DNA from: Megachile rotundata
Taxonomy: Eukaryota; Arthropoda; Insecta; Hymenoptera; Megachilidae
Reading direction: 5' to 3'
DNA length: 64,000 bases
Assembly (NCBI RefSeq): GCF_050947335.1
Contig: NC_134988.1
Span: 620,001 to 684,000, forward strand
How positions within the stretch are numbered: the stretch's first letter is position 1; each line of letters begins with the position of its first letter. Below, piece after piece: positions 1-14,674 of this stretch. The notes beneath the pieces were generated by a model that was not told the origin of the DNA, made no database searches, and worked only from the letters and a program-made list of their open reading frames with translations. The position numbers and the translations under genes are program-made.

Positions 1-234
1 TCGCAAGCATACAATCACATTCATACAATCGCAATCATACAATCGCAATCATACAATCGCAATCATACAATTACAATCTCCCAAATACAATCTCCCAAAT
101 ACAATCATACAATCACAATCATACAATCACAATCACACAATCACAATCATACAATCACAATCATACTATCACAATCATACAATCACAATCATACAATCAC
201 AATCATACAATCACAATCATACAATCACAATCAT

Positions 235-360
235 ACATTCAAAATCATGCAATCACAACCATACAATCACAATCATGCAATCACAATCATACAATCACAA
301 TCATACATTCAAAATCATGCAATCACAATCATACAATCACAATCATGCAATCACAATCAT
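235..360 (+). repeat. ATTCAAAATCATGC module, type example
   Basis: Nine 14-bp units in a fixed order. Two units with ATTCAAAATC (235 and 305) are each followed by a unit starting with GCAATC, the first ending ACCAT (249-262). The module then alternates consensus units with GCAATC units (277, 319, 347). The same block recurs through the window, for example near 990, 3,730, 8,340, 12,675, 27,335, 44,655 and 59,770. The CATGC junctions supply nearly all ATG triplets on the + strand, which is why apparent open frames start here. It is non-coding repeat. Confidence 0.85.
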
Positions 361-514
361 ACAATCACAATCATACAATCACAATCATACAATCACAATC
401 ATACAATCACAATCATACAATCACAATCATACATTCAAAATCATGCAATCACAATCATACAATCACAATCATGCAATCACAATCATACAATCACAATCAT
501 ACAATCACAATCAT

Positions 515-612
515 ACAATCGCAAGCATACAATCACATTCATACAATCTCAATCATACAATCTCAATCATACAATCACAATCATACAATTACAATCATAC
601 AATTACAATCAT
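515..612 (+). repeat. CGCAAGC module, type example
   Basis: Seven units (98 bp) in a fixed order: one with CGCAAGC, one with CACATTC, two with CTCAATC, one consensus unit, then two with AATTACAATC. It recurs many times, for example near 1,148, 2,869, 7,479, 11,814, 31,350, 44,190, 51,674 and 63,735. It is often preceded at a short distance by a CACTATC unit. A shorter form near 5,107 and 15,680 has CACAATC instead of CACATTC and one CTCAATC unit. The shared order across tens of copies shows that blocks of several units, not single units, have been amplified. Confidence 0.85.
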
Positions 613-682
613 ACAATCACAATCATACAATCACTATCATACAATCACAATCATACAATCACAATCATACAATCGCAATCAT

Positions 683-878
683 ACAATCGAATTCATACAA
701 TCGCAATCATACAATCACAATCATACAATCGCAATCATAAAATCACAATCATACAATCACAATCATACAATCACAATCATACAATCGAATTCATACAATC
801 GCAATCATACAATCGCAATCATACAATCGCAATCATACAATTACAATCTCCCAAATACAATCTCCCAAATACAATCAT
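683..878 (+). repeat. GAATTC / CTCCCAAAT module, type example
   Basis: Fourteen units (196 bp). Two units carry CGAATTC (683-696 and 781-794), so GAATTC, the EcoRI recognition sequence, sits at 689 and 787. Three CGCAATC units follow (795-836), then the divergent CTCCCAAAT doublet (837-878). The doublet keeps the 14-bp register when read as units of the type CCAAATACAATCTC. The same arrangement recurs at about 1,579-1,780, 3,423-3,620, 8,033-8,230, 12,368-12,560, 31,740-31,935, 44,350-44,540, 46,690-46,880, 59,460-59,650 and 62,050-62,240. Spacing between paired GAATTC sites is 98 or 112 bp. One copy is mutated to GACTTC near 49,630. Confidence 0.85.
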
Positions 879-1858
879 ACAATCACAATCATACAATCAC
901 AATCATACAATCACAATCATACAATCACAGTCATACTATCACAATCATACAATCACAATCATACAATCACAATCATACAATCACAATCATACATTCAAAA
1001 TCATGCAATCACAACCATACAATCACAATCATGCAATCACAATCATACAATCACAATCATACATTCAAAATCATGCAATCACAACCATACAATCACAATC
1101 ATGCAATCACAATCATACAATCACAATCATACAATCACAATCATACAATCGCAAGCATACAATCACATTCATACAATCTCAATCATACAATCTCAATCAT
1201 ACAATCACAATCATACAATTACAATCATACAATTACAATCATACAATCTGAATCATACAATCACAATCATACTAACACAATCATACAATCACAATCATAC
1301 AATCACTATCATACAATCACAATCATACAATCACAATCATACAATCGCAAGCATACAATCACATTCATACAATCTCAATCATACAATCTCAATCATACAA
1401 TCACAATCATACAATTACAATCATACAATTACAATCATACAATCTCAATCATACAATCTCAATCATACAATCACAATCATACAATCACAATCATACAATT
1501 ACAATCATACAATTACAATCATACAACCACAATCATACAATCACTATCATACAATCACAATCATACAATCGCAATCATACAATCGAATTCATACAATCGC
1601 AATCATACGATCACAATCATACGATCACAATCATACAATCGCAATCATACAATCACAATCATACAATCACAATCATACAATCACAATCATACAATCGAAT
1701 TCATACAATCGCAATCATACAATCGCAATCATACAATCGCAATCATACAATTACAATCTCCCAAATACAATCTCCCAAATACAATCATACAATCACAATC
1801 ATACAATCACAATCATACAATCACAATCATACAATCACAATCATGCAATCACAATCAT

Positions 1859-1956
1859 ACAATCATATTCATACAATCACAATCATACAATCACAATCGT
1901 ACATTCACAATCGTACAATCACAATCGCACAACCACAATCAGACAACCATACTCAT
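1859..1956 (+). repeat. CGTAC / CGCAC / CAGAC module, type example
   Basis: Seven units (98 bp) that include the most diverged variants in the array. A CATATTC unit is followed by consensus, then units ending CGT (1887-1900 and 1901-1914), CGC (1915-1928) and CAG (1929-1942), then one with CCATACTC (1943-1956). Related copies lie near 2,425, 3,105, 4,815, 5,345, 6,030, 6,953, 7,725, 10,825, 11,370, 12,055, 15,415, 15,925, 17,085, 18,280, 19,385, 21,930, 23,440, 25,600, 28,755, 30,450, 32,670, 35,720, 40,695, 41,395, 42,445 and 42,845. The last lies at about 42,905, after which the module is missing. Confidence 0.82.
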
Positions 1957-2054
1957 ACAATCACAATCATACAATCACAATCATACAATCACAATCATAC
2001 AATCACAATCATACAATCACAATCATACAATCACAATCATACAATCACAATCAT

Positions 2055-2095
2055 ACAATCATAATCATACAATTACAATCATACATCACAATCAT
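2055..2095 (+). repeat. Phase-slip module with 13-bp unit, type example
   Basis: Two 14-bp units (CATAATC at 2055-2068, AATTACAATC at 2069-2082) are followed by the 13-bp unit ACATCACAATCAT (2083-2095), one A shorter than consensus at its start. The three travel together at more than fifty places. The CATAATC unit creates a TAA triplet (2062-2064), and the 13-mer shifts phase by one base. Together these set where + strand frames close. One variant, near 15,573 and 17,243, joins an 8-bp partial unit directly to the 13-mer. Confidence 0.85.
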
Positions 2096-2831
2096 ACAAT
2101 CACAATCATACAATCGCAATCATACAATTACAATCTCCCAAATACAATCTCCCAAATACAATCATACAATCACAATCATACAATCGCAAGCATACAATCA
2201 CAATCATACAATCTCAATCATACAATCACAATCATACAATCATAATCATACAATTACAATCATACATCACAATCATACAATCACATTCATACAATCACAA
2301 TCATACTATCGCAATCATACAATCACAATCACACAATCGCAATCATACAATTACAATATCCCAAATACAATCTCCCAAATACAATCATACAATCACAATC
2401 ATACAATCACAATCATACAATCACAATCGTACATTCACAATCGTACAATCGCAATCGCACAACCACAATCAGACAATCACACTCATACAATCACAATCAT
2501 ACAATCACAATCATACAATCACAATCATACAATCACAATCATACAATCACAATCATGCAATCACAAAAATACAATCATAATCATACAATCACAATCATAC
2601 AATCGCAATCATACAATCACAATCATACAATCATAATCATACAATCACAATCATACAATCATAATAATACAATTACAATCATACATCACAATCATACAAT
2701 CACAATCATACAATCGCAATCATACAATTACAATCTCCCAAATACAATCTCCCAAATACAATCATACAGTCACAATCATACAATCACAATCATACAATCA
2801 CAATCATACATTCAAAATCATGCAATCACAA

Positions 2832-4241
2832 TCATACAATCACAATCATACAATCACAATCATACAATCGCAAGCATACAATCACATTCATACAATCTCA
2901 ATCATACAATCTCAATCATACAATCACAATCATACAATCATAATCATACAATTACAATCATACATCACAATCATACAATCACAATCATCCAATCACAATC
3001 ATGCAATCACAATCATACATTCAAAATCATGCAATCACAAACATACAATCACAATCATGCAATCACAATCATACAATCATAATCATACAATCACAATCAT
3101 ACAATCACAATCGTACAATCACAATCGTACAATCACAATCGCACAACCACAATCAGACAATCACAATCATACAATCACAATCATACAATCACAATCATAC
3201 AATCACAATCATGCAATCTCAATCATACAATCACAATCATACAATCACAATCATACAATCGCAAGCATACAATCACATTCATACAATCTCAATCATACAA
3301 TCTCAATCATACAATCACAATCATACAATTACAATCATACAATTACAATCATACAATCACAATCATACAATCACTATCATACAATCACAATCATACAATC
3401 ACAATCATACAATCGCAATCATACAATCGAATTCATACAATCGCAATCATACAATAACAATCATACAATCGCAATCATACAATCACAATCATACAATCAC
3501 AATCATACAATCACAATCATACAATCGAATTCATACAATCGCAATCATACAATCGCAATCATACAATCGCAATCATACAATTACAATCTCCCAAATACAA
3601 TCTCCCAAATACAATCATACAATCACAATCATACAATCACAATCATACAATCACAATCATACAATCACAGTCATACTATCACAATCATACAATCACAATC
3701 ATACAATCACAATCATACAATCACAATCATACATTCAAAATCATGCAATCACAACCATACAATCACAATCATGCAATCACAATCATACAATCACAATCAT
3801 ACATTCAAAATCATGCAATCACAACCATACAATCACAATCATGCAATCACAATCATACAATCACAATCATACATTCAAAATCATGCAATCGCAATCATAC
3901 AATCACAATCATGCAATTACAATCATACAATCACAATCATACATTCAAAATCATGCAATCACAATCATACAATCACAATCATGCAATCACAATCATACAA
4001 TCACAATCATGCAATCACAATCATACAATCACAATCATACAATCACTATCATACAATCACAATCATACAATCACAATCATACAATCGCAAGCATACAATC
4101 ACATTCATACAATCTCAATCATACAATCTCAATCATACAATCACAATCATACAATTACAATCATACAATTACAATCATACAATCACAATCATACAATCAC
4201 AATCATACTAACACAATCATACAATCACAATCATACAATCA
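2832..4241 (+). repeat. Copy 1 of a 1.4 kb block (partners 7442-8851 and 11,777-13,186)
   Basis: Marker units match 7442-8851 at an offset of 4,610 bp: CGCAAGC at 2869, the GAATTC pair at 3429 and 3527, CACAGTC, and the rare CTAACAC unit near 4,209. A private change gives ATAACAATC near 3,455. It diverges after 4241, where the partners carry CACTATC. Confidence 0.8.
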
Positions 4242-4344
4242 CAATCATACAATCACAATCATACAATCACAATCATACAATCACAATCATACAATCACAA
4301 TCATACAATCACAATCATACATTCAAAATCATACAATCACAATC

Positions 4345-5342
4345 ATACAATCGTAATCATACAATCACAATCATACAATCGCAATCATACAATTACAATC
4401 TCCCAAATACAATCTCCCAAATACAATCATACAATCACAATCGTACAATCACAATCATACAATCACAATCATGCAATCACAATCATACATTCAAAATCAT
4501 GCAATCACAATCATACAGTCACAATCATGCAATCACAATCATACAATCATAATCATACAATCACAATCATACAATCACAATCATACAATCACAATCATGC
4601 AATCACAATCATACAATCATAATCATACAATTACAATCATACATCGCAATCATACAATCACAATCATACAATCGCAATCATACAATTACAATATCCCAAA
4701 TACAAACTCCCAAATACGATCATACAATCACAATCATACAATCACAATCATACAATCACAATCATGCAATCACAATCATACAATCATATTCATACAATCA
4801 CAATCATACAATCACAATCGTACATTCACAATCGTACAATCACAATCGCACAACCACAATCAGACAACCATACTCATACAATCACAATCATACAATCACA
4901 ATCATACAATCACAATCATACAATCACAATCATACAATCACAATCATACAATCACAATCATACAATCACAATCATACAATCATAATCATACAATTACAAT
5001 CATACATCACAATCATACAATCACAATCATACAATCGCAATCATACAATTACAATCTCCCAAATACAATCTCCCAAATACAATCATACAATCACAATCAT
5101 ACAATCGCAAGCATACAATCACAATCATACAATCTCAATCATACAATCACAATCATACAATCATAATCATACAATTACAATCATGCATCACAATCATACA
5201 ATCACATTCATACAATCACAATCATACTATCGCAATCATACAATCACAATCACACAATCGCAATCATACAATTACAATATCCCAAATACAATCTCCCAAA
5301 TACAATCATACAATCACAATCATACAATCACAATCATACAAT
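4345..5342 (+). repeat. Copy 1 of a ~1.0 kb block (partner 6481-7478)
   Basis: The order of variants, including CGTAATC, the CTCCCAAAT doublet, CAGTCAC, TATCCCAAATACAAAC and ACGATC, matches 6481-7478 at an offset of 2,136 bp. The breaks are where CACAATC meets CATATTC on the left (near 4,345) and CACAATCG meets CGCAAGC on the right (near 5,343). The block is seen a third time at about 10,355-11,350 (offset about 6,010). Confidence 0.78.
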
Positions 5343-6295
5343 CACAATCGTACATTCACAATCGTACAATCGCAATCGCACAACCACAATCAGACAATCA
5401 CACTCATACAATCACAATCATACAATCACAATCATACAATCACAATCATACAATCACAATCATACAATCACAATCATGCAATCACAAAAATACAATCATA
5501 ATCATACAATCACAATCATACAATCGCAATCATACAATCACAATCATACAATCATAATCATACAATCACAATCATACAATCATAATCATACAATTACAAT
5601 CATACATCACAATCATACAATCACAATCATACAATCGCAATCATACAATTACAATCTCCCAAATACAATCTCCCAAATACAATCATACAGTCACAATCAT
5701 ACAATCACAATCATACAATCACAATCATACATTCAAAATCATGCAATCACAATCATACAATCACAATCATACAATCACAATCATACAATCGCAAGCATAC
5801 AATCACATTCATACAATCTCAATCATACAATCTCAATCATACAATCACAATCATACAATCATAATCATACAATTACAATCATACATCACAATCATACAAT
5901 CACAATCATCCAATCACAATCATGCAATCACAATCATACATTCAAAATCATGCAATCACAAACATACAATCACAATCATGCAATCACAATCATACAATCA
6001 TAATCATACAATCACAATCATACAATCACAATCGTACAATCACAATCGTACAATCACAATCGCACAACCACAATCAGACAATCACAATCATACAATCACA
6101 ATCATACAATCACAATCATACAATCACAATCATGCAATCTCAATCATACAATCACAATCATACAATCACAATCATACAATCGCAAGCATACAATCACATT
6201 CATACAATCTCAATCATACAATCTCAATCATACAATCACAATCATACAATTACAATCATACAATTACAATCATACAATCACAATCATACAATCAC
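4716..6295 (+). repeat. Segmental copy 2 of the ~1.6 kb block (partner 1795-3374)
   Basis: It matches 1795-3374 at an offset of 2,921 bp. A private substitution gives CATGCATCAC near 5,183, where the partner has CATACATCAC; this makes an extra ATG. Part of this copy overlaps the block that recurs at 6481-7478, so two duplication events are nested here. Most of the block is also found again at about 10,726-11,990 with offsets near 6,010-6,024. Confidence 0.78.
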
Positions 6296-6480
6296 AATCA
6301 TGCTATCACAATCATACAATCATAATCATACAATTACAATCATACATCGCAATCATACAATCACAATCATACAATCGCAATCATACAATTACAATATCCC
6401 AAATACAAACTCCCAAATACGATCATACAATCACAATCATACAATCACAATCATGCAATCACAATCATACAATCATATTC

Positions 6481-7478
6481 ATACAATCGTAATCATACAA
6501 TCACAATCATACAATCGCAATCATACAATTACAATCTCCCAAATACAATCTCCCAAATACAATCATACAATCACAATCGTACAATCACAATCATACAATC
6601 ACAATCATGCAATCACAATCATACATTCAAAATCATGCAATCACAATCATACAGTCACAATCATGCAATCACAATCATACAATCATAATCATACAATCAC
6701 AATCATACAATCACAATCATACAATCACAATCATGCAATCACAATCATACAATCATAATCATACAATTACAATCATACATCGCAATCATACAATCACAAT
6801 CATACAATCGCAATCATACAATTACAATATCCCAAATACAAACTCCCAAATACGATCATACAATCACAATCATACAATCACAATCATACAATCACAATCA
6901 TGCAATCACAATCATACAATCATATTCATACAATCACAATCATACAATCACAATCGTACATTCACAATCGTACAATCACAATCGCACAACCACAATCAGA
7001 CAACCATACTCATACAATCACAATCATACAATCACAATCATACAATCACAATCATACAATCACAATCATACAATCACAATCATACAATCACAATCATACA
7101 ATCACAATCATACAATCATAATCATACAATTACAATCATACATCACAATCATACAATCACAATCATACAATCGCAATCATACAATTACAATCTCCCAAAT
7201 ACAATCTCCCAAATACAATCATACAATCACAATCATACAATCGCAAGCATACAATCACAATCATACAATCTCAATCATACAATCACAATCATACAATCAT
7301 AATCATACAATTACAATCATACATCACAATCATACAATCACATTCATACAATCACAATCATACTATCGCAATCATACAATCACAATCACACAATCGCAAT
7401 CATACAATTACAATATCCCAAATACAATCTCCCAAATACAATCATACAATCACAATCATACAATCACAATCATACAAT
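6481..7478 (+). repeat. Copy 2 of the ~1.0 kb block (partner 4345-5342)
   Basis: It matches 4345-5342 at an offset of 2,136 bp, with at least one substitution (CATACATC at about 7,319 against CATGCATC in the partner). Its right end passes directly into a CGCAAGC module that begins the 7.44 kb block, so this is a recombination joint inside satellite sequence. Confidence 0.78.
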
Positions 7479-10056
7479 CGCAAGCATACAATCACATTCA
7501 TACAATCTCAATCATACAATCTCAATCATACAATCACAATCATACAATCATAATCATACAATTACAATCATACATCACAATCATACAATCACAATCATCC
7601 AATCACAATCATGCAATCACAATCATACATTCAAAATCATGCAATCACAAACATACAATCACAATCATGCAATCACAATCATACAATCATAATCATACAA
7701 TCACAATCATACAATCACAATCGTACAATCACAATCGTACAATCACAATCGCACAACCACAATCAGACAATCACAATCATACAATCACAATCATACAATC
7801 ACAATCATACAATCACAATCATGCAATCTCAATCATACAATCACAATCATACAATCACAATCATACAATCGCAAGCATACAATCACATTCATACAATCTC
7901 AATCATACAATCTCAATCATACAATCACAATCATACAATTACAATCATACAATTACAATCATACAATCACAATCATACAATCACTATCATACAATCACAA
8001 TCATACAATCACAATCATACAATCGCAATCATACAATCGAATTCATACAATCGCAATCATACAATCACAATCATACAATCGCAATCATACAATCACAATC
8101 ATACAATCACAATCATACAATCACAATCATACAATCGAATTCATACAATCGCAATCATACAATCGCAATCATACAATCGCAATCATACAATTACAATCTC
8201 CCAAATACAATCTCCCAAATACAATCATACAATCACAATCATACAATCACAATCATACAATCACAATCATACAATCACAGTCATACTATCACAATCATAC
8301 AATCACAATCATACAATCACAATCATACAATCACAATCATACATTCAAAATCATGCAATCACAACCATACAATCACAATCATGCAATCACAATCATACAA
8401 TCACAATCATACATTCAAAATCATGCAATCACAACCATACAATCACAATCATGCAATCACAATCATACAATCACAATCATACATTCAAAATCATGCAATC
8501 GCAATCATACAATCACAATCATGCAATTACAATCATACAATCACAATCATACATTCAAAATCATGCAATCACAATCATACAATCACAATCATGCAATCAC
8601 AATCATACAATCACAATCATGCAATCACAATCATACAATCACAATCATACAATCACTATCATACAATCACAATCATACAATCACAATCATACAATCGCAA
8701 GCATACAATCACATTCATACAATCTCAATCATACAATCTCAATCATACAATCACAATCATACAATTACAATCATACAATTACAATCATACAATCACAATC
8801 ATACAATCACAATCATACTAACACAATCATACAATCACAATCATACAATCACTATCATACAATCACAATCATACAATCACAATCATACAATCGCAAGCAT
8901 ACAATCACATTCATACAATCTCAATCATACAATCTCAATCATACAATCACAATCATACAATTACAATCATACAATTACAATCATACAATCTCAATCATAC
9001 AATCTCAATCATACAATCACAATCATACAATTACAATCATACAATTACAATCATACAACCACAATCATACAATCACTATCATACAATCACAATCATACAA
9101 TCACAATCATACAATCGCAATCATACAATCGAATTCATACAATCGCAATCATACAATCACAATCATACAATCGCAATCATACAATCACAATCATACAATC
9201 ACAATCATACAATCACAATCATACAATCGAATTCATACAATCGCAATCATACAATCGCAATCATACAATTACAATCTCCCAAATACAATCTCCCAAATAC
9301 AATCATACAATCACAATCATACAATCACAATCATACAATCACAATCATACAATCACAATCATACTATCACAATCATACAATCACAATCATACAATCACAA
9401 TCATACAATCACAATCATACATTCAAAATCATGCAATCACAACCATACAATCACAATCATGCAATCACAATCATACAATCACAATCATACATTCAAAATC
9501 ATGCAATCACAATCATACAATCACAATCATGCAATCACAATCATACAATCACAATCATACAATCACAATCATACAATCACAATCATACAATCACAATCAC
9601 ACAATCACAATCATACAATCACAATCATACAATCACAATCATACAATCACAATCATACAATCACTATCATACAATCACAATCATACAATCACAATCATAC
9701 AATCGCAAGCATACAATCACATTCATACAATCACAATCATACAATCACAATCATACAATCACAATCATACAATCACAATCATACAATCACAATCATACAA
9801 TCACTATCATACAATCACAATCATACAATCGCAATCATACAATCACAATCATACAATCACAATCATACAATCACAATCATACAATCGAATTCATACAATC
9901 GCAATCATACAATCACAATCATACAATCGCAATCATACAATTACAATCTCCCAAATACAATCTCCCAAATACAATCATACAATCACAATCATACAATCAC
10001 AATCATACAATCACAATCATACTATCACAATCATACAATCACAATCATACAATCAC
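7441..10056 (+). repeat. Copy 1 of a 2.6 kb block (partner 11,776-14,391)
   Basis: Variant order matches 11,776-14,391 at an offset of 4,335 bp along its length, checked at the CGCAAGC unit (7479), the CTAACAC unit (8,819) and the CACTATC unit (9,661). The left break is next to a CCCAAAT doublet here and an ATTCAAAATCATGC unit in the partner. The first 1.4 kb also matches 2832-4241. A private CACAC change lies near 9,598. No genes. Confidence 0.82.
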
Positions 10057-11775
10057 AATCATACAATCACAATCATACATTCAAAATCATGCAATCACAA
10101 CCATACAATCACAATCATGCAATCACAATCATACAATCACAATCATACATTCAAAATCATGCAATCACAATCATACAATCACAATCATGCAATCACAATC
10201 ATACAATCACAATCATACAATCACAATCATACAATCACAATCATACAATCACAATCATACAATCACAATCATACAATCACAATCATACAATCACAATCAT
10301 ACAATCACAATCATACAATCACAATCATACATTCAAAATCATACAATCACAATCATACAATCGTAATCATACAATCACAATCATACAATCGCAATCATAC
10401 AATTACAATCTCCCAAATACAATCTCCCAAATACAATCATACAATCACAATCGTACAATCACAATCATACAATCACAATCATGCAATCACAATCATACAT
10501 TCAAAATCATGCAATCACAATCATACAGTCACAATCATGCAATCACAATCATACAATCATAATCATACAATCACAATCATACAATCACAATCATACAATC
10601 ACAATCATGCAATCACAATCATACAATCATAATCATACAATTACAATCATACATCGCAATCATACAATCACAATCATACAATCGCAATCATACAATTACA
10701 ATATCCCAAATACAAACTCCCAAATACGATCATACAATCACAATCATACAATCACAATCATACAATCACAATCATGCAATCACAATCATACAATCATATT
10801 CATACAATCACAATCATACAATCACAATCGTACATTCACAATCGTACAATCACAATCGCACAACCACAATCAGACAACCATACTCATACAATCACAATCA
10901 TACAATCACAATCATACAATCACAATCATACAATCACAATCATACAATCACAATCATACAATCACAATCATACAATCACAATCATACAATCACAATCATA
11001 CAATCATAATCATACAATTACAATCATACATCACAATCATACAATCACAATCATACAATCGCAATCATACAATTACAATCTCCCAAATACAATCTCCCAA
11101 ATACAATCATACAATCACAATCATACAATCGCAAGCATACAATCACAATCATACAATCTCAATCATACAATCACAATCATACAATCATAATCATACAATT
11201 ACAATCATACATCACAATCATACAATCACATTCATACAATCACAATCATACTATCGCAATCATACAATCACAATCACACAATCGCAATCATACAATTACA
11301 ATATCCCAAATACAATCTCCCAAATACAATCATACAATCACAATCATACAATCACAATCATACAATCACAATCGTACATTCACAATCGTACAATCGCAAT
11401 CGCACAACCACAATCAGACAATCACACTCATACAATCACAATCATACAATCACAATCATACAATCACAATCATACAATCACAATCATACAATCACAATCA
11501 TGCAATCACAAAAATACAATCATAATCATACAATCACAATCATACAATCGCAATCATACAATCACAATCATACAATCATAATCATACAATCACAATCATA
11601 CAATCATAATCATACAATTACAATCATACATCACAATCATACAATCACAATCATACAATCGCAATCATACAATTACAATCTCCCAAATACAATCTCCCAA
11701 ATACAATCATACAGTCACAATCATACAATCACAATCATACAATCACAATCATACATTCAAAATCATGCAATCACA

Positions 11776-14391
11776 ATCATACAATCACAATCATACAATC
11801 ACAATCATACAATCGCAAGCATACAATCACATTCATACAATCTCAATCATACAATCTCAATCATACAATCACAATCATACAATCATAATCATACAATTAC
11901 AATCATACATCACAATCATACAATCACAATCATCCAATCACAATCATGCAATCACAATCATACATTCAAAATCATGCAATCACAAACATACAATCACAAT
12001 CATGCAATCACAATCATACAATCATAATCATACAATCACAATCATACAATCACAATCGTACAATCACAATCGTACAATCACAATCGCACAACCACAATCA
12101 GACAATCACAATCATACAATCACAATCATACAATCACAATCATACAATCACAATCATGCAATCTCAATCATACAATCACAATCATACAATCACAATCATA
12201 CAATCGCAAGCATACAATCACATTCGTACAATCTCAATCATACAATCTCAATCATACAATCACAATCATACAATTACAATCATACAATTACAATCATACA
12301 ATCACAATCATACAATCACTATCATACAATCACAATCATACAATCACAATCATACAATCGCAATCATACAATCGAATTCATACAATCGCAATCATACAAT
12401 CACAATCATACAATCGCAATCATACAATCACAATCATACAATCACAATCATACAATCACAATCATACAATCGAATTCATACAATCGCAATCATACAATCG
12501 CAATCATACAATCGCAATCATACAATTACAATCTCCCAAATACAATCTCCCAAATACAATCATACAATCACAATCATACAATCACAATCATACAATCACA
12601 ATCATACAATCACAGTCATACTATCACAATCATACAATCACAATCATACAATCACAATCATACAATCACAATCATACATTCAAAATCATGCAATCACAAC
12701 CATACAATCACAATCATGCAATCACAATCATACAATCACAATCATACATTCAAAATCATGCAATCACAACCATACAATCACAATCACGCAATCACAATCA
12801 TACAATCACAATCATACATTCAAAATCATGCAATCGCAATCATACAATCACAATCATGCAATTACAATCATACAATCACAATCATACATTCAAAATCATG
12901 CAATCACAATCATACAATCACAATCATGCAATCACAATCATACAATCACAATCATGCAATCACAATCATACAATCACAATCATACAATCACTATCATACA
13001 ATCACAATCATACAATCACAATCATACAATCGCAAGCATACAATCACATTCATACAATCTCAATCATACAATCTCAATCATACAATCACAATCATACAAT
13101 TACAATCATACAATTACAATCATACAATCACAATCATACAATCACAATCATACTAACACAATCATACAATCACAATCATACAATCACTATCATACAATCA
13201 CAATCATACAATCACAATCATACAATCGCAAGCATACAATCACATTCATACAATCTCAATCATACAATCTCAATCATACAATCACAATCATACAATTACA
13301 ATCATACAATTACAATCATACAATCTCAATCATACAATCTCAATCATACAATCACAATCATACAATTACAATCATACAATTACAATCATACAACCACAAT
13401 CATACAATCACTATCATACAATCACAATCATACAATCACAATCATACAATCGCAATCATACAATCGAATTCATACAATCGCAATCATACAATCACAATCA
13501 TACAATCGCAATCATACAATCACAATCATACAATCACAATCATACAATCACAATCATACAATCGAATTCATACAATCGCAATCATACAATCGCAATCATA
13601 CAATTACAATCTCCCAAATACAATCTCCCAAATACAATCATACAATCACAATCATACAATCACAATCATACAATCACAATCATACAATCACAATCATACT
13701 ATCACAATCATACAATCACAATCATACAATCACAATCATACAATCACAATCATACATTCAAAATCATGCAATCACAACCATACAATCACAATCATGCAAT
13801 CACAATCATACAATCACAATCATACATTCAAAATCATGCAATCACAATCATACAATCACAATCATGCAATCACAATCATACAATCACAATCATACAATCA
13901 CAATCATACAATCACAATCATACAATCACAATCATACAATCACAATCATACAATCACAATCATACAATCACAATCATACAATCACAATCATACAATCACT
14001 ATCATACAATCACAATCATACAATCACAATCATACAATCGCAAGCATACAATCACATTCATACAATCACAATCATACAATCACAATCATACAATCACAAT
14101 CATACAATCACAATCATACAATCACAATCATACAATCACTATCATACAATCACAATCATACAATCGCAATCATACAATCACAATCATACAATCACAATCA
14201 TACAATCACAATCATACAATCGAATTCATACAATCGCAATCATACAATCACAATCATACAATCGCAATCATACAATTACAATCTCCCAAATACAATCTCC
14301 CAAATACAATCATACAATCACAATCATACAATCACAATCATACAATCACAATCATACTATCACAATCATACAATCACAATCATACAATCAA
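11776..14391 (+). repeat. Copy 2 of the 2.6 kb block (partner 7441-10,056)
   Basis: It matches 7441-10,056 at an offset of 4,335 bp. Private substitutions include ATTCGTAC near 12,228 and CACGCAATC near 12,787. It ends where CAAAATC appears near 14,391 in place of CACAATC. The offset is not a multiple of 14 because 13-bp units lie between the copies. Confidence 0.82.
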
Positions 14392-14674
14392 AATCATACA
14401 ATCACTATCATACAATCACAATCATACAATCACAATCATACAATCACAATCATACAATCACAATCATACAATCGCAAGCATACAATCACATTCATACAAT
14501 CACATTCATACAATCTCAATCATACAATCACAATCATACAATTACAATCATACAATTACAATCATACAACCACAATCATACAATCACAATCATACATTCA
14601 AAATCATGCAATCACAATCATACAATCACAATCATGCAATCACAATCATACAATCACAATCATACAATCACTAT

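Larger units (their letters stand above)
1795..3374 (+). repeat. Segmental copy 1 of a ~1.6 kb block (partner 4716-6295)
   Basis: Variant order matches 4716-6295 at a constant offset of 2,921 bp. For example, the CATATTC unit at 1859 matches 4780, and the AAAAAT unit near 2,562 matches 5,483. The left break lies in a consensus run and is uncertain by a few tens of bases. The right break is at 3374, where CACTATC here faces CACAATC in the partner. Substitutions are rare; one is near 2,666, where CATAATAAT here is CATAATCAT in the partner. No genes. Confidence 0.8.

Noticed and set aside
235..360. Octamer-like ATGCAAT or homeodomain-like TGATTG sites as regulatory elements
   Set aside because: These short matches follow from the monomer itself and recur thousands of times. 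Nothing in the sequence shows regulatory use, and there is no gene nearby.
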